From the NCBI RefSeq assembly GCF_913055835.1, contig NZ_CAJXKQ010000012.1, positions 39,979 through 103,978 of the forward strand: a DNA stretch of 64,000 nucleotides, written 5' to 3'. Below, piece by piece: positions 30,129 to 43,576 of the stretch. Position numbers and translations under genes: made by a program. Every line of letters begins with the position of its first letter. The first letter of the stretch is position 1. Origin of the DNA: an uncultured Marinobacter sp. (GTDB lineage: Bacteria > Pseudomonadota > Gammaproteobacteria > Pseudomonadales > Oleiphilaceae). Under the pieces are notes generated by a model that had not been told where the DNA came from, did no database searches, and worked only from the letters and a program-made list of their open reading frames with translations.

Positions 30129-30575
30129 ATGAAACGGAAAAGCGAGCAAAAAATGACCTTCGACAAGCTTGGCAAGACCCCGGTGCTCAAAGATCTCGTG
30201 GCAAAGGCCGAACTTCACCGCCAGGCAGAGCAGCAGGTTCTGGCCGCCGTTCCAAGTGAGTTGGTCACCGGAACCCGATTTGTCAGCTGCAAGGACGGGG
30301 AGCTGATCCTGAGCACTGAAACCGCCGGCAAAGCCAGCCAGATCAGGTTCCGCCAGCACGAGATTATGGAAAAGCTGAGAGAGAACGAACTGTTCCGGTT
30401 TGTCTGGAAAGTGAAGGTCAAGGTTGCACCGCCCAGATTTCGGGAAAAGCCGGCGTTCAAAAAAGAACCCTTGAGCAAAGAAAATGCCCGGCTCCTCAAA
30501 GAGGAAGCCGGGCACACGAAGGATAAAGCATTACGCGAGGTTCTCGAAAAACTCGCTAGCCACGTCAGGGATTAA
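30129..30575 (+). CDS. dciA: DciA (DUF721) replicative helicase loader
   Basis: DciA proteins load or activate the replicative helicase DnaB in bacteria that lack DnaC. This 148-residue member has the DUF721 core: LAAVPSELVTGTRFVSCKDGELILSTETAGKASQIRFRQ contains the usual beta-hairpin pattern. A basic, helical C-terminal extension follows. The position next to lpxC and secA is the pseudomonad dciA locus. An ATG at 30153 (MTFDKLGKTP) is an alternative start. The segment encoding residues 119-129 doubles as a terminator hairpin for the opposite strand. Confidence 0.85.
   Translation: MKRKSEQKMTFDKLGKTPVLKDLVAKAELHRQAEQQVLAAVPSELVTGTRFVSCKDGELILSTETAGKASQIRFRQHEIMEKLRENELFRFVWKVKVKVAPPRFREKPAFKKEPLSKENARLLKEEAGHTKDKALREVLEKLASHVRD
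30473..30514 (-). terminator. Probable lpxC/dcw terminator inside dciA
   Basis: On the minus strand TGCCCGGCTTCCTC, loop TTT, GAGGAGCCGGGCA (one bulged base), then TTTTCTTT. It lies about 73 bases beyond the lpxC stop and within the coding sequence of the convergent dciA. On the plus strand the hairpin lacks a T-run, so only minus-strand transcripts should stop here. Confidence 0.65.
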
Positions 30576-30586
30576 AGCGTCCCGCT

Positions 30587-31501
30587 TTAACCTGCCGCCA
30601 GCACAGGCTTCATATAGGAAATCGGGGCAGTGGCCTCATCATCGAAGGTCACCACTTCCCAGGCATCCTCTTCCGCCCTGAGCTTGCGTAACAACTTGTT
30701 GTTCAGATCGTGGCCGGATTTGATACCCCGGAATTCACCAATCAGGCTGTTGCCCAACTGGTACAGGTCACCGATGGCATCAAGCAGTTTGTGCTTCACA
30801 AATTCGTCGTCATAGCGCAGCCCGTCTTCATTGAGGATCTTGTAATCATCAACGACGATGGCATTGTCCACGCTGCCACCAAGGGCGAGGTTCATGGCAC
30901 GCAATTTTTCGATGTCACGCATGAACCCGAAGGTCCGCGCGCGGCTCACTTCCTTCACAAAGGAGGTGCTGGAAAAATCGACAGTTGCCGTCTGGGCCCG
31001 GCCTTTGAATACCGGATGATCAAAGTCGATGCCGAAGCTCACCTTGAAGCCTTCAAAAGGCAGCAGGGTCGCTTTCTTGTCACCTTCTTCAACCGTCACC
31101 TCACGCTTGATGCGGATGAAACGCTTGGCCGCATCCTGCTCGGCGATACCGGCGGACTGCAGAAGAAACACAAAAGGACCGGCAGAACCGTCCATGATGG
31201 GCACTTCCGCGGCGCTAAGCTCGACGAAACAGTTATCAATCCCGAGACCAGCCATGGCCGAGAGCAGATGCTCTACGGTCGCCACACGGACACCGTCTTT
31301 TACCAGCGTCGTGGACAGCATGGTCTCACCCACATTTTCCGCACAGGCACGAATCTCAACCATGGGGTCAAGATCAGTACGGCGGAAGATGATACCGGAA
31401 TCCACCGGGGCTGGCTTGAGGGTCAGATAAACCTTCTCACCCGAATGCAAGCCAACACCGGTGGCACGGATGGTGTTTTTAAGTGTCCGTTGTCTGATCA
31501 T
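30587..31501 (-). CDS. lpxC: UDP-3-O-acyl-N-acetylglucosamine deacetylase
   Basis: LpxC is the zinc-dependent deacetylase that commits UDP-GlcNAc to lipid A synthesis. The 304-residue protein starts [21 protein letters not shown]. It contains [17 protein letters not shown] and the zinc motif H-K-L-L-D-A-I-G-D, with [11 protein letters not shown] near the end. It is the last gene of the dcw cluster, separated from ftsZ by 212 bases that hold an inverted repeat and a -10 candidate, so it can be expressed apart from ftsZ. Confidence 0.98.
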   Translation of the reverse strand: MIRQRTLKNTIRATGVGLHSGEKVYLTLKPAPVDSGIIFRRTDLDPMVEIRACAENVGETMLSTTLVKDGVRVATVEHLLSAMAGLGIDNCFVELSAAEVPIMDGSAGPFVFLLQSAGIAEQDAAKRFIRIKREVTVEEGDKKATLLPFEGFKVSFGIDFDHPVFKGRAQTATVDFSSTSFVKEVSRARTFGFMRDIEKLRAMNLALGGSVDNAIVVDDYKILNEDGLRYDDEFVKHKLLDAIGDLYQLGNSLIGEFRGIKSGHDLNNKLLRKLRAEEDAWEVVTFDDEATAPISYMKPVLAAG

Positions 31502-31528
31502 CGGTACATAATTCCGTCACAAAAAGGC

Positions 31529-31562
31529 GATATTCTAGGCAAAAATCTGCCCGGAGAATATC
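31529..31562. promoter_or_regulatory. Interrupted inverted repeat over the lpxC promoter region
   Basis: GATATTCT at 31529-31536 and AGAATATC at 31555-31562 are perfect 8-base inverted copies, and inside them GGCA and TGCC also pair. The minus-strand -10 candidate TAGAAT (31532-31537) lies in the promoter-proximal arm, about 30 bases before lpxC. It could be an operator, or a hairpin in the ftsZ-lpxC read-through RNA. No T-run follows. Confidence 0.45.
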
Positions 31563-31713
31563 AGAAAATAAGACTGAATACCATTTAACCAATTCGTTGT
31601 TGCTGAATGTTCATCCAGCATTCAACCCATGGCAATCAGTGCACGTATCTACCGGTTTTCGGGTTCCATTTTTCGCACAAGAACCGGAACCGGATCACAA
31701 TTGCACCAGATTA

Positions 31714-32871
31714 TCAGTCAGCCTGCCGACGGAGGAATGCGGGAATATCGAGATAGTCGACACCCTGCTCCTCGCTGTCCTTGCTCTGGTCGATCGCCAC
31801 GTTGCCGTGGGAAACAGCCCTACGACGCAGAACGGCCGGACGGTCCAGCTGGTTGTAATCGGTTTTCCCATCCAGGGTGCGGGTATTGTCCACCACCTTG
31901 GTTGGCTTCTCGCGATCACCGCCCAGGCCTGTCGCAACAACAGTTACCTTCAGCTCGTCGGTCATCTCCGGATCGATCACGGTACCGACAACAACGGTGG
32001 CGGAGTCAGATGCAAACTCGCGCACAATGTCGCCAACCTCCGAGAATTCGCCCAGGTTGAGATCCATACCGGCGGTGATGTTGACCAGAATGCCCTTGGC
32101 ACCCTGCAGGTTGATGTCTTCCAGCAGCGGGCTGCGAACGGCCGCTTCGGCTGCTTCCCGCGCACGGTTCTCGCCAGTGGCGCGAGCGGTGCCCATCATC
32201 GCCATGCCCATCTCGGACATAACCGTCTTCACGTCGGCAAAGTCGACGTTGATCATACCGTTACGGGTGATCAGATCGGCAATACCCTGAACGGCGCCCA
32301 AAAGCACATCGTTTGCCGCGGCGAACGCGTCCAGCAGGCTGGTTTTCTTGCCCATGACCGCCAGCAGCTTTTCGTTGGGAATGGTGATCAGGGAGTCGAC
32401 GCTCTCTTCCAGCTCTTTCAGGCCGGATTCAGCAACGCTCATGCGCTTGCCACCTTCGAACATGAACGGCTTGGTGACTACGGCAACGGTCAGGATACCC
32501 AGTTCACGAGCCACTTCCGCCACGATCGGCGCAGCGCCGGTGCCGGTACCACCGCCCATGCCCGCGGTGATGAAGACCATATCCGCGCCCTTGATGGCTT
32601 CTGCGATACGGTCACGATCTTCCAGGGCGGACTGACGACCAACCTCCGGATTGGCGCCGGCACCCAGCCCCTTGGTGATATTGCCACCGAGCTGGATAAT
32701 CTGGCGCGCGTCCATATCGGTCAACGCCTGGGCATCTGTGTTGGCGCAGATAAATTCCACACCTTCAATGTCGCTGTTAAGCATATGGCGAACGGCGTTG
32801 CCGCCACCACCGCCTACACCGACGACTTTAATGACAGCGTTTTGCTGGACATTATCGACGAGTTCAAACAT
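31714..32871 (-). CDS. ftsZ: Cell division protein FtsZ
   Basis: FtsZ is the tubulin-like GTPase that forms the division ring. The 385-residue protein has [19 protein letters not shown] at the start, the tubulin signature [16 protein letters not shown], and the T7-loop region [17 protein letters not shown]. The conserved C-terminal peptide [14 protein letters not shown], which binds FtsA and ZipA, is intact. The linker before the tail is short. It follows ftsA by 98 bases and precedes lpxC by 212. Confidence 0.99.
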   Translation of the reverse strand: MFELVDNVQQNAVIKVVGVGGGGGNAVRHMLNSDIEGVEFICANTDAQALTDMDARQIIQLGGNITKGLGAGANPEVGRQSALEDRDRIAEAIKGADMVFITAGMGGGTGTGAAPIVAEVARELGILTVAVVTKPFMFEGGKRMSVAESGLKELEESVDSLITIPNEKLLAVMGKKTSLLDAFAAANDVLLGAVQGIADLITRNGMINVDFADVKTVMSEMGMAMMGTARATGENRAREAAEAAVRSPLLEDINLQGAKGILVNITAGMDLNLGEFSEVGDIVREFASDSATVVVGTVIDPEMTDELKVTVVATGLGGDREKPTKVVDNTRTLDGKTDYNQLDRPAVLRRRAVSHGNVAIDQSKDSEEQGVDYLDIPAFLRRQAD

Positions 32872-32969
32872 TTCCCCTACTCCTTCGTGCTGTTTTCAGC
32901 CCTTGTTCCGGGCTGTTTGTTCGAGATTGTGTTTTCGAGATACCTTCGTGTACTACCTGCCCGGTTCCG

Positions 32970-34217
32970 TCAGAAATGACCGGTAAACCAGGCTTTCATG
33001 CGCTCAAACAGCGAGGGTGCATCTTCACCCTTGAGCACCGGTGCCCGCCCCAGATCCATCTGGCGGAAACCATGGATCAACAGCCCGACGCCCGTGGCGT
33101 AGATCGGATTGTTGACCACCTCCGTCATGCCGGAGACCGCCTGCGGACAGGCCAGCCTTACCGGCATGTGGAAGATCTCTTCGGCCAGTTCCACCACCCC
33201 TTCCATGGTGGATGAACCGCCGGTTATCACGATGCCTGCCGGAATCAGATCCTCGAACCCGGACCGACGCAACTCTGACTGCACCAAGGTGAACAGCTCC
33301 TCATAGCGCGGCTCCACTACCTCGGCCAGGGCCTGCCTGGAAAGATCCCGCGGAGCGCGATCGCCAACACTGGGCACCTTGATGGTTTCATCCGCACCGG
33401 CCAGCTGGGTCAGTGCACAGGCATACTTGATCTTGATTTCTTCGGCGTTCTGCGTGGGTGTGCGCAACGCCATGGCGATGTCGTTGGTCACCTGATCGCC
33501 GGCGATCGGAATCACCGCGGTGTGTCGAATAGCGCCGCCGGTAAACACGGCAATGTCGGTAGTGCCGCCACCGATATCCACCACGCAGACCCCAAGTTCC
33601 TTTTCGTCCTCGGTGAGGATGGCGTGACTGGAAGCCAGCTGCTCCAGGATGATGTCATCCACCTCAAGGCCGCAGCGCTTTACGCATTTCTCGATGTTCT
33701 GGGCGGCATTCACCGCGCAGGTAACCAGGTGAACCTTTGCCTCCAGGCGCACACCGGACATCCCCATGGGTTCCTTGATGCCTTCCTGGCTGTCGATCAC
33801 GAATTCCTGGGGCAAAATGTGAAGAATCTTCTGGTCTGCAGGAATCGCGACCGCCTGGGCGGCATCAATCACCCGGTCAATGTCGGCCTGGGTGACTTCA
33901 CGATCACGGATGGCAACGATCCCGTGGGAGTTCAGACTCTTGATGTGGCTGCCGGCAATGCCCGCATACACCGAATGAATGCGGCATCCGGCCATCAACT
34001 CCGCCTCTTCCACCGCGCGCTGAATGGCCTGGACGGTGGTTTCAATGTTCACCACCACTCCACGCTTGAGGCCCCGGGAAGGATGGGAACCAATACCCAC
34101 CACTTCGATGGTGCCGTCCATCTTGCGCTTGCCGACAATCGCAACCACCTTCGAGGTTCCGATATCGAGGCCGACAATCATGTTTTCCGTTTCAACCGAT
34201 GACATGTGTTCCACCAA
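32970..34217 (-). CDS. ftsA: Cell division protein FtsA
   Basis: FtsA is the actin-like ATPase that tethers FtsZ to the membrane. The 415-residue protein has NMIVGLDIGTSKVVAIVG at the ATP phosphate-1 loop, VVDIGGGTTDIAVFTGGAI, VITGGSSTMEGVVELAE and a C-terminal amphipathic helix (LFERMKAWFTGHF) for membrane attachment. An ATG at 34202 (MSSVETENMIVG) is an alternative start to 34217. It lies 24 bases after ftsQ and 98 before ftsZ, as expected. Confidence 0.98.
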   Translation of the reverse strand: MVEHMSSVETENMIVGLDIGTSKVVAIVGKRKMDGTIEVVGIGSHPSRGLKRGVVVNIETTVQAIQRAVEEAELMAGCRIHSVYAGIAGSHIKSLNSHGIVAIRDREVTQADIDRVIDAAQAVAIPADQKILHILPQEFVIDSQEGIKEPMGMSGVRLEAKVHLVTCAVNAAQNIEKCVKRCGLEVDDIILEQLASSHAILTEDEKELGVCVVDIGGGTTDIAVFTGGAIRHTAVIPIAGDQVTNDIAMALRTPTQNAEEIKIKYACALTQLAGADETIKVPSVGDRAPRDLSRQALAEVVEPRYEELFTLVQSELRRSGFEDLIPAGIVITGGSSTMEGVVELAEEIFHMPVRLACPQAVSGMTEVVNNPIYATGVGLLIHGFRQMDLGRAPVLKGEDAPSLFERMKAWFTGHF

Positions 34218-34241
34218 ACCGTAGGTCTGAATTAACTGTTG

Positions 34242-37484
<3,243 letters not shown>

Positions 37485-37492
<8 letters not shown>

Positions 37493-38570
37493 TGGCGGCC
37501 TCCAGACAGTAATTCACGACTCTCTCCGTTGCATCAGGGCGAGCCAGCGTTCGCGCGGCCTTCGCCATATCAGTTACCCGGCTCCGGTCCCGGGCCAGAT
37601 CGCCCAGGGTTTCCGCCAGCACCGCCGGTTTCATCTTTGATTGGGGAATCAGGATGGCCGCTTTCGCCGCCACCATCTGTTGCCCATTTTTCGTCTGGTG
37701 GTCGTCCACGGCATGGGGAAATGGCACCAGTACCGCCCCGATACCTGCCGCACACAATTCAGAAACCGTCAGCGCGCCGGCCCGGCACAGCACCAGATCG
37801 GCCCATTGGTAGGCTTCAGCCATATCCTTGATAAACGGCTCCACGCTGGCTTCAACCCCGTGTTCCTCATAGGCCTGCCGGGCCGCATCTGCATGGCGCT
37901 CACCACATTGGTGGCGAACCACCGGGCGATCGGCTTCCGGCAACATGGCCAGGGCCTCGGGCAGTTGCTCATTGAACACCTGGGCACCCAGGCTGCCGCC
38001 AATCACCAGCAACCTGAGGGCACCTTCGCGCCCTGCCAGCCGCTGTTCGGGCACCGGCAGGGCCGCGAGATCCTCCCGAACCGGATTGCCGGTGCAGCGG
38101 GTGACGACTTTCGGACCAAAGCTGCCCGGGAAGGCCTCCAGCACGGTTTCAGCAAATCTCACCAGAATCCGGTTGGTCATTCCCGCAATGGCGTTCTGCT
38201 CATGAATCACCAGCGGTGTCCGGCTCAGCCAGGCGGCTACGCCACCGGGCCCGGTGACAAACCCGCCCATACCGACCACACAATCCGGGCGAATCCGGCG
38301 CAGGATGGTGAACGCCTCACCCAACGCCCGCATTAGACGAAACGGTGCCGTTACCAGCGCAAGCTTGCCCTTGCCCCGCAAACCGGAAATATGAATCAGT
38401 GACAGTGGAATGTCGGTTTCACCGATCAGCCTCTGCTCCATGCCACCACTGGCACCGAGCCAGTACACCTGATGGCCACGGGCCTCGAGTGCCCGCGCCG
38501 TTGCCAGGGCCGGGAACACATGGCCTCCGGTGCCACCGGCCATCATCAGGAAGCGGCGCTGTTCAGTCAT
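37485..38570 (-). CDS. murG: UDP-GlcNAc:undecaprenyl-pyrophosphoryl-MurNAc-pentapeptide transferase
   Basis: MurG converts lipid I to lipid II on the cytoplasmic face of the membrane. The 361-residue GT-B enzyme has [15 protein letters not shown] at the start, [32 protein letters not shown] and the donor-binding [31 protein letters not shown]. The ATG at 38570 has GGAGG eight bases upstream, so I rejected the longer frame back to 38663. It overlaps ftsW and murC by eight bases on each side. Confidence 0.98.
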
Positions 38571-39762
38571 ACACCGCACCTCCTCGCGTCTTCGGACCGA
38601 CCTTTTCACGGGCCAGCTTTTCCTGGTCAAGACGCTCCATTTCCACACGGGCCAGAATGCCAATGCAGATACAGGTGATCATCAGACTGGACCCACCGTA
38701 GCTCACCAAGGGCAGTGTCAGGCCCTTGGTGGGCAGAAGCCCGGTACTGACCGCCATGTTGATCCCCGCCTGCAAGCCGATCAGCAGGGTCAGGCCATAG
38801 GCGAAACAGGCGCCAAACGGCATATCCGCTTTCTCTGCCCGGCGGGCAATGACGAACCCGGTCACGACCAGCAGGGTGAAGAGGCTGAGCACCAGCAGGG
38901 ATCCCAGAAGACCGAACTCTTCCGCGATGATGGCGAAGATGAAGTCGGTATGGGCCTCTGGCAGATAGAACAGCTTCTGGATGGAGTTACCGAGGCCTAC
39001 ACCGCCCCAGTCCCCGCGACCAAAGGCGATCAGCGACTGGGTTAACTGGTAACCGCTGTCGAACTGGTCTTTCCAGGGGTCGAGATAGCTGACGACCCGT
39101 TTCAGGCGATAGGGCTGGGTAACAATCAATATGGCCCCGAGGACTACCAGTGTACCGATCAGGGGTACGAAGCGGCTAAGCCGCACTCCGCTCAGGAAGA
39201 TCATGCCGGCCGCGGCTGTCACCAGTACGACCGTGGCACCAAAGTCCGGCTGGATAACCAGCAGAACCGAGGCCAGGCCAAGAACAACCAGTGGTTTGAG
39301 GAAACCTGACCAGGTATTGAGCAGTTCGTCCCGGCGACGGACCACGTAACCTGCCAGGTAGGCAATCAGGCAGAGCTTCGCCACTTCCGAAACCTGGACG
39401 TTAAACAGGCCAAACGGGATCCAGCGAGTGGAGCCGTTTACGGTACGCCCCAGGGGCGTAAGCACCAGAACAAGGGCGAGCAGACCGATACCCAGGAGCA
39501 ACCAGCCGCTGCGCTCCCACCAGGCTACCGGAACGTTCACGGCAACCAGCGCCAGCACGCAGCCAAGTCCGGCGAACATCAGCTGGCGAATCACATAGTG
39601 GTAACTGTTGCCCATGGTCTCAGCGGCCATATCCATGGACGCAGAGGAAATCATGACAACGCCCATGACCAGCAAGGCCACCGAACTGATCACCAGCATC
39701 GGCAGTGGCTGGACCTCGCCAAGCCATTGGTTCCGGTTCTGCAGGGAAAGATCTGCGTGCAT
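38563..39762 (-). CDS. ftsW: Peptidoglycan glycosyltransferase FtsW
   Basis: FtsW is the SEDS-family polymerase that works with FtsI at the septum. The 399-residue protein has about ten membrane segments, the STRWIPFGLFNVQVSEVAKL loop, QPDFGATVVLV and the terminal signature GLLPTKGLTLPLVSYGGSS. The ATG at 39762 lies seven bases after GGAGG and overlaps the murD stop as TGATG; a GTG one codon earlier is less likely. It overlaps murG by eight bases. Confidence 0.98.
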   Translation of the reverse strand: MHADLSLQNRNQWLGEVQPLPMLVISSVALLVMGVVMISSASMDMAAETMGNSYHYVIRQLMFAGLGCVLALVAVNVPVAWWERSGWLLLGIGLLALVLVLTPLGRTVNGSTRWIPFGLFNVQVSEVAKLCLIAYLAGYVVRRRDELLNTWSGFLKPLVVLGLASVLLVIQPDFGATVVLVTAAAGMIFLSGVRLSRFVPLIGTLVVLGAILIVTQPYRLKRVVSYLDPWKDQFDSGYQLTQSLIAFGRGDWGGVGLGNSIQKLFYLPEAHTDFIFAIIAEEFGLLGSLLVLSLFTLLVVTGFVIARRAEKADMPFGACFAYGLTLLIGLQAGINMAVSTGLLPTKGLTLPLVSYGGSSLMITCICIGILARVEMERLDQEKLAREKVGPKTRGGAVYD

Positions 39763-41102
39763 CACAGGGCCTCCACCAGAGAACGGAACTGGTCACCGCG
39801 ATCGAGATAATCACGGAACATGTCAAAGCTCGCGCAAGCCGGCGAAAGCAATACCCGATCCCCGGGAACCGACAGCTCTGCGGAACGGGAAACCGCCTCG
39901 GCCAGGCTGTCCATCCGGTGAACCGGAATACCGCTGCCCAGCACATCGGCGATCGCCGGCGCATCGCGACCAATCAGCAGTACCGCGCGACAATGCAGAG
40001 CGATGGGCGCTTCCAGTGCAGTGAAATCGGCACCTTTGCCATCACCACCGGCAATCAGCACGACTTTGCCATTGGCCGGAGCCAGGCTTTCGATAGCAGC
40101 CACTGTAGCCCCGACATTTGTGCCCTTGGAGTCGTTGATGAAATCCACATCATTCAGTCGACGCACAAACTCGCAGCGATGTGGCAGCCCCGGAAATTCC
40201 CGGGCGACTGTCAGCATCACATCCATAGGCAGGCCCGCTGCGTGGCCCAATGCCAATGCCGCCATCACGTTGCTGATATTGTGGTGCCCCATCAGCTTAA
40301 GCTCGCTGGCCAGCAGAAGGTTATCGAAGCCAAAGGTAATCCAGGTGCCCTGGTCATCGTCCCGGGTGCTGAAGGTTTCCGGGTTAACCCGGTGGAAGCC
40401 GAAACACAGGAACCTCAGGTTATCCCTTGCCATGGGGGTACTCAGGGCATCATCCAGATTGACAATGGCGTTCTTACAGCCCCGGAAGATACGCTGTTTG
40501 GCCTGGAAGTAGGCCATCTTGTTCGGGTAACGATCCATGTGGTCGTCGCTGACGTTCAGTACCGTCGCCGCCAGGGCGTTCAGTTCGTCGGTGGTCTCAA
40601 GCTGGAAACTTGACAGCTCGAGCACATACAGGTCGGCGCCCTGACCCAGGAGATCCAGGGCCGGTGTACCGATGTTGCCGCCAACAGCAACTTTTCGGCC
40701 CGCGGCTTTCGCCATTTCACCCACCAGGGTGGTGACGGTGGTTTTACCGTTGGAACCCGTAATGGCCACGATGGGCGCATCAGCCGCCTCGGAGAACAGA
40801 TCAATGTCGCCGCGGATTCTTGCTCCCTGGTTTGCGGCTGCGGCAATGGCAGGCTCCGCAATGCTGATGCCGGGACTAACCACCAGCTCGTTGAAACCGG
40901 CAAAAAGTTCTTTGTCAAAGGTGCCCAGATGCACCGGCACATCCGGCCAGTCTGCCTTCAGCTGATCAAGGCCCGGAGGCGCCTTGCGGCTATCGGCCAC
41001 AACTACGTCCCGCCCCTGTTCGGACAGATAGCGCACGCAGGAAAGCCCGGTTTTACCGAGCCCTACGACCAGTGTGCGACGATCCGAAACAATGACACTC
41101 AT
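39762..41102 (-). CDS. murD: UDP-N-acetylmuramoylalanine--D-glutamate ligase
   Basis: MurD adds D-glutamate to UDP-MurNAc-L-Ala. The 446-residue protein has RTLVVGLGKTGLSCVRYL in the first domain and the ATP loop VAITGSNGKTTVTTLVGEM. It also has NVSDDHMDRYPNKMAY and FINDSKGTNVGATVAAIES. It starts 15 bases after the mraY stop... reading right to left, it follows mraY, and its stop shares a base with the ftsW start. The C-terminal domain ends normally at FRSLVEAL. Confidence 0.98.
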   Translation of the reverse strand: MSVIVSDRRTLVVGLGKTGLSCVRYLSEQGRDVVVADSRKAPPGLDQLKADWPDVPVHLGTFDKELFAGFNELVVSPGISIAEPAIAAAANQGARIRGDIDLFSEAADAPIVAITGSNGKTTVTTLVGEMAKAAGRKVAVGGNIGTPALDLLGQGADLYVLELSSFQLETTDELNALAATVLNVSDDHMDRYPNKMAYFQAKQRIFRGCKNAIVNLDDALSTPMARDNLRFLCFGFHRVNPETFSTRDDDQGTWITFGFDNLLLASELKLMGHHNISNVMAALALGHAAGLPMDVMLTVAREFPGLPHRCEFVRRLNDVDFINDSKGTNVGATVAAIESLAPANGKVVLIAGGDGKGADFTALEAPIALHCRAVLLIGRDAPAIADVLGSGIPVHRMDSLAEAVSRSAELSVPGDRVLLSPACASFDMFRDYLDRGDQFRSLVEAL

Positions 41103-41117
41103 AGTTGCAGCGTTTTC

Positions 41118-42203
41118 CTATCTCAGTTTCAGACTGGCGATGCCAATCAGGACCAGAACGACGGTGATTACCCAGAACCGGACGATCACCCTCGGCTCCG
41201 GCCAGCCTTTCAATTCAAAATGGTGGTGCAGCGGCGCCATGCGGAAGATTCGCCGACCGGTCAGACGGAAGGACGCCACCTGCAGGATCACCGATATGGT
41301 CTCCATCACGAACACGCCGCCCATGATGAAGAGGACGATCTCCTGGCGAACAATAACGGCAACCACACCCAGCGCTGCACCGAGTGCCAGAGCACCCACA
41401 TCCCCCATGAATACCTGGGCCGGGTATGTGTTGAACCAGAGAAAACCAAGCCCGGCGCCGACCAGCGCGCCGCAGAACACGATAAGCTCCCCGGTGCCCG
41501 GAAGGTGTGGGATCAGCAGATAGTTGGCGAACTGGGCGTGCCCGGAGAGGTAAGCGAAGATGCCGAGTGCGCCGGCGACCATGACCGTAGGCATGATCGC
41601 GAGCCCATCCAGACCGTCCGTCAGGTTGACGGCGTTGCTGCTACCGACAATGACAAAGTAGGTAAGCAGGATGAAGAATACCGGACCAAGGGTGAGAGAC
41701 ACCTGTTTTACGAACGGCACGTACAGAGATGTCTCCTGAGGCAGCGCCGAGCTGAAGAACAGCACCACAGCTGCCGTGGCACCAATGACCGACTGCCAGA
41801 AATATTTCCAGCGGCCCGGAAGGCCTCTCGGGTTGCGCTCCACTACTTTGCGATAGTCATCGACCCAGCCGATCGCGCCGAAAAGAAGTGTCACCAACAG
41901 GGTAACCCAGACATACCGGTTGCCAAGATCCGCCCAAAGCAGAGTACTGATACCAATAGCCACCAGGATCAGCGCGCCACCCATGGTTGGCGTGCCGGCC
42001 TTACTGAGGTGGGTCTGGGGACCATCATCCCTCACCGCCTGACCAATCTGGTACTGGCTCAGCTTGCGGATCATCACCGGGCCGATAATGAGTGAAATCA
42101 GCAGCGCGGTGAGTGTGCCCAGGATTCCACGCAGGGTCAGGTACTGAAACACCGTCAGTGCGGAGAAATACTGTGATAGGACCTCTGTCAGCCAGAGCAG
42201 CAT
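41118..42203 (-). CDS. mraY: Phospho-N-acetylmuramoyl-pentapeptide transferase
   Basis: MraY transfers phospho-MurNAc-pentapeptide to undecaprenyl phosphate, making lipid I in the inner membrane. The 361-residue polytopic protein has about ten membrane segments and the catalytic Asp-rich region GWVDDYRKV. It also has [32 protein letters not shown] and [15 protein letters not shown]. The start overlaps the end of murF by 16 bases. It depends on the same lipid carrier that the DedA-PAP2 fusion at 3798 may recycle, which is inference. Confidence 0.98.
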   Translation of the reverse strand: MLLWLTEVLSQYFSALTVFQYLTLRGILGTLTALLISLIIGPVMIRKLSQYQIGQAVRDDGPQTHLSKAGTPTMGGALILVAIGISTLLWADLGNRYVWVTLLVTLLFGAIGWVDDYRKVVERNPRGLPGRWKYFWQSVIGATAAVVLFFSSALPQETSLYVPFVKQVSLTLGPVFFILLTYFVIVGSSNAVNLTDGLDGLAIMPTVMVAGALGIFAYLSGHAQFANYLLIPHLPGTGELIVFCGALVGAGLGFLWFNTYPAQVFMGDVGALALGAALGVVAVIVRQEIVLFIMGGVFVMETISVILQVASFRLTGRRIFRMAPLHHHFELKGWPEPRVIVRFWVITVVLVLIGIASLKLR

Positions 42204-43576
42204 GAGTTATTCACCTTTTCTTTAATTCCCTCCACCACACGTTCCATGGCGGAACTACGAGAACCCTTGACCAGCACTGTCAATGGTGTGTTTTTGTCTG
42301 CAATAGCCGATTCAACGGCCTGCTCATGGCTCAGCCCGAGTTCCGTGGACTCTCCAAACCCCTGGGCATAACCTTCACAACCCGGCCCCACGGTGATCAG
42401 TCGATCGATGCCACGCTCCCGGGCGCTCTCTCCAACTTCCCGATGCAATGTTTCTGCCTCGGCGCCAAGCTCTGCCATAGCGCCCAGAACCGCGATCGTC
42501 CGGCCCTCACGCCCCGCCAGAACGCCAAGCGCGGCTTTCATGGACGATGGGTTGGCGTTGTAACTGTCGTCAATCAAGGTCAGTTCCGGCGACAGCTTCA
42601 GGATCTGGAGCCGCCCTTTCACCGGCGCAACACTGGCAAACCCACTCACAATCGCCTGATCACTGGCTCCCAGCTCACGGGTGGCAGCAATGGCAAGCAG
42701 CATATTGGTGATGTTGTGCTCGCCCTCCAGTCCCAAATTCACCCGGCACTGCCAGCCGTCCGGCCCGCTCACCTGAATCGCCCTGGTTCCGCCGTCCTGA
42801 CTGTCGACAACTGCGTGATAATCGGCATCAGCACCAAGACGGCTAACGCCTGCAACGCGGCGGTTTCCAGCGCGCGTTCGCCACTGTTCGAAAGCCGGGT
42901 CGTCGCGGTTCAGCACCACCAACCCGTCTGCCGTCACGCCATCAATGATTTCACCCTTTGCCAGGACAATATTTTCATAGCTGCCAAACCCTTCCAGATG
43001 GGCCTCGCCTGCGTTTGTAAGAATGGCAACGCGGGGCTTTGCCAGGGCAACGGTGTAGGCAATTTCACCCAACCCGCTGGCGCCCAGTTCGATGACGCCA
43101 TACTGATGCTCCTGCGACAGACCAAACAGCGTGAGCGGAACACCGATGTGATTATTCAGGTTGCCTTTTGTAGAAAGCGTCTCGCCCATCTGCGAGAGAA
43201 TGGCGGCACACATCTCCTTGACCGTGGTTTTTCCACTGCTACCGGTAATCGCAAGAATGCCGGCTTTGCTTTCTTCACGGTTGCCCGCCGCGAGCCGGGC
43301 CAGAGCCTCCAGCGTGTCACCCACAACCAACTGGGGCAGGTCAACACTCCTGTCGGGTGTATCGACCACCAGGCCAACAGCGCCTTTTTCCCGCGCCTGT
43401 TGCAGGAACCGGTGGCCATCAAAGTTATCGCCTCGCAGGGCCACGAACAGTTGCCCTTGCTCCAGCGTACGGGTATCCGTAGAAACCCCGCTGAAGCTCA
43501 CTGACGCAAGATTGCCGGACGAGCACTCGGCATCCAGCCAACCCTTGGCTTCCGCCAGCGAAAAGGCGCGCATCAT
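42188..43576 (-). CDS. murF: UDP-N-acetylmuramoyl-tripeptide--D-alanyl-D-alanine ligase
   Basis: MurF adds D-Ala-D-Ala, the product of Ddl, to complete the pentapeptide. The 462-residue protein has [20 protein letters not shown] at the N-terminal substrate-binding domain and the ATP loop [14 protein letters not shown]. It also has [17 protein letters not shown] and [13 protein letters not shown]. The start forms an ATGA overlap with the murE stop. The last residues (NNSCCSG) extend 16 bases into mraY; the end is otherwise normal for the family. Confidence 0.97.
   Translation of the reverse strand: MMRAFSLAEAKGWLDAECSSGNLASVSFSGVSTDTRTLEQGQLFVALRGDNFDGHRFLQQAREKGAVGLVVDTPDRSVDLPQLVVGDTLEALARLAAGNREESKAGILAITGSSGKTTVKEMCAAILSQMGETLSTKGNLNNHIGVPLTLFGLSQEHQYGVIELGASGLGEIAYTVALAKPRVAILTNAGEAHLEGFGSYENIVLAKGEIIDGVTADGLVVLNRDDPAFEQWRTRAGNRRVAGVSRLGADADYHAVVDSQDGGTRAIQVSGPDGWQCRVNLGLEGEHNITNMLLAIAATRELGASDQAIVSGFASVAPVKGRLQILKLSPELTLIDDSYNANPSSMKAALGVLAGREGRTIAVLGAMAELGAEAETLHREVGESARERGIDRLITVGPGCEGYAQGFGESTELGLSHEQAVESAIADKNTPLTVLVKGSRSSAMERVVEGIKEKVNNSCCSG

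Noticed and set aside
30571..30590. TTAAAGC-GTCCC-GCTTTAA hairpin as terminator between dciA and lpxC
   Set aside because: The stem is AT-rich and no T-run follows on either strand; the hairpin inside dciA is a better minus-strand terminator.
31597..32979. Long open frame (460 codons) on the plus strand opposite ftsZ
   Set aside because: It is the antisense shadow of ftsZ in a GC-rich gene; its product resembles nothing and its start has no ribosome-binding site.
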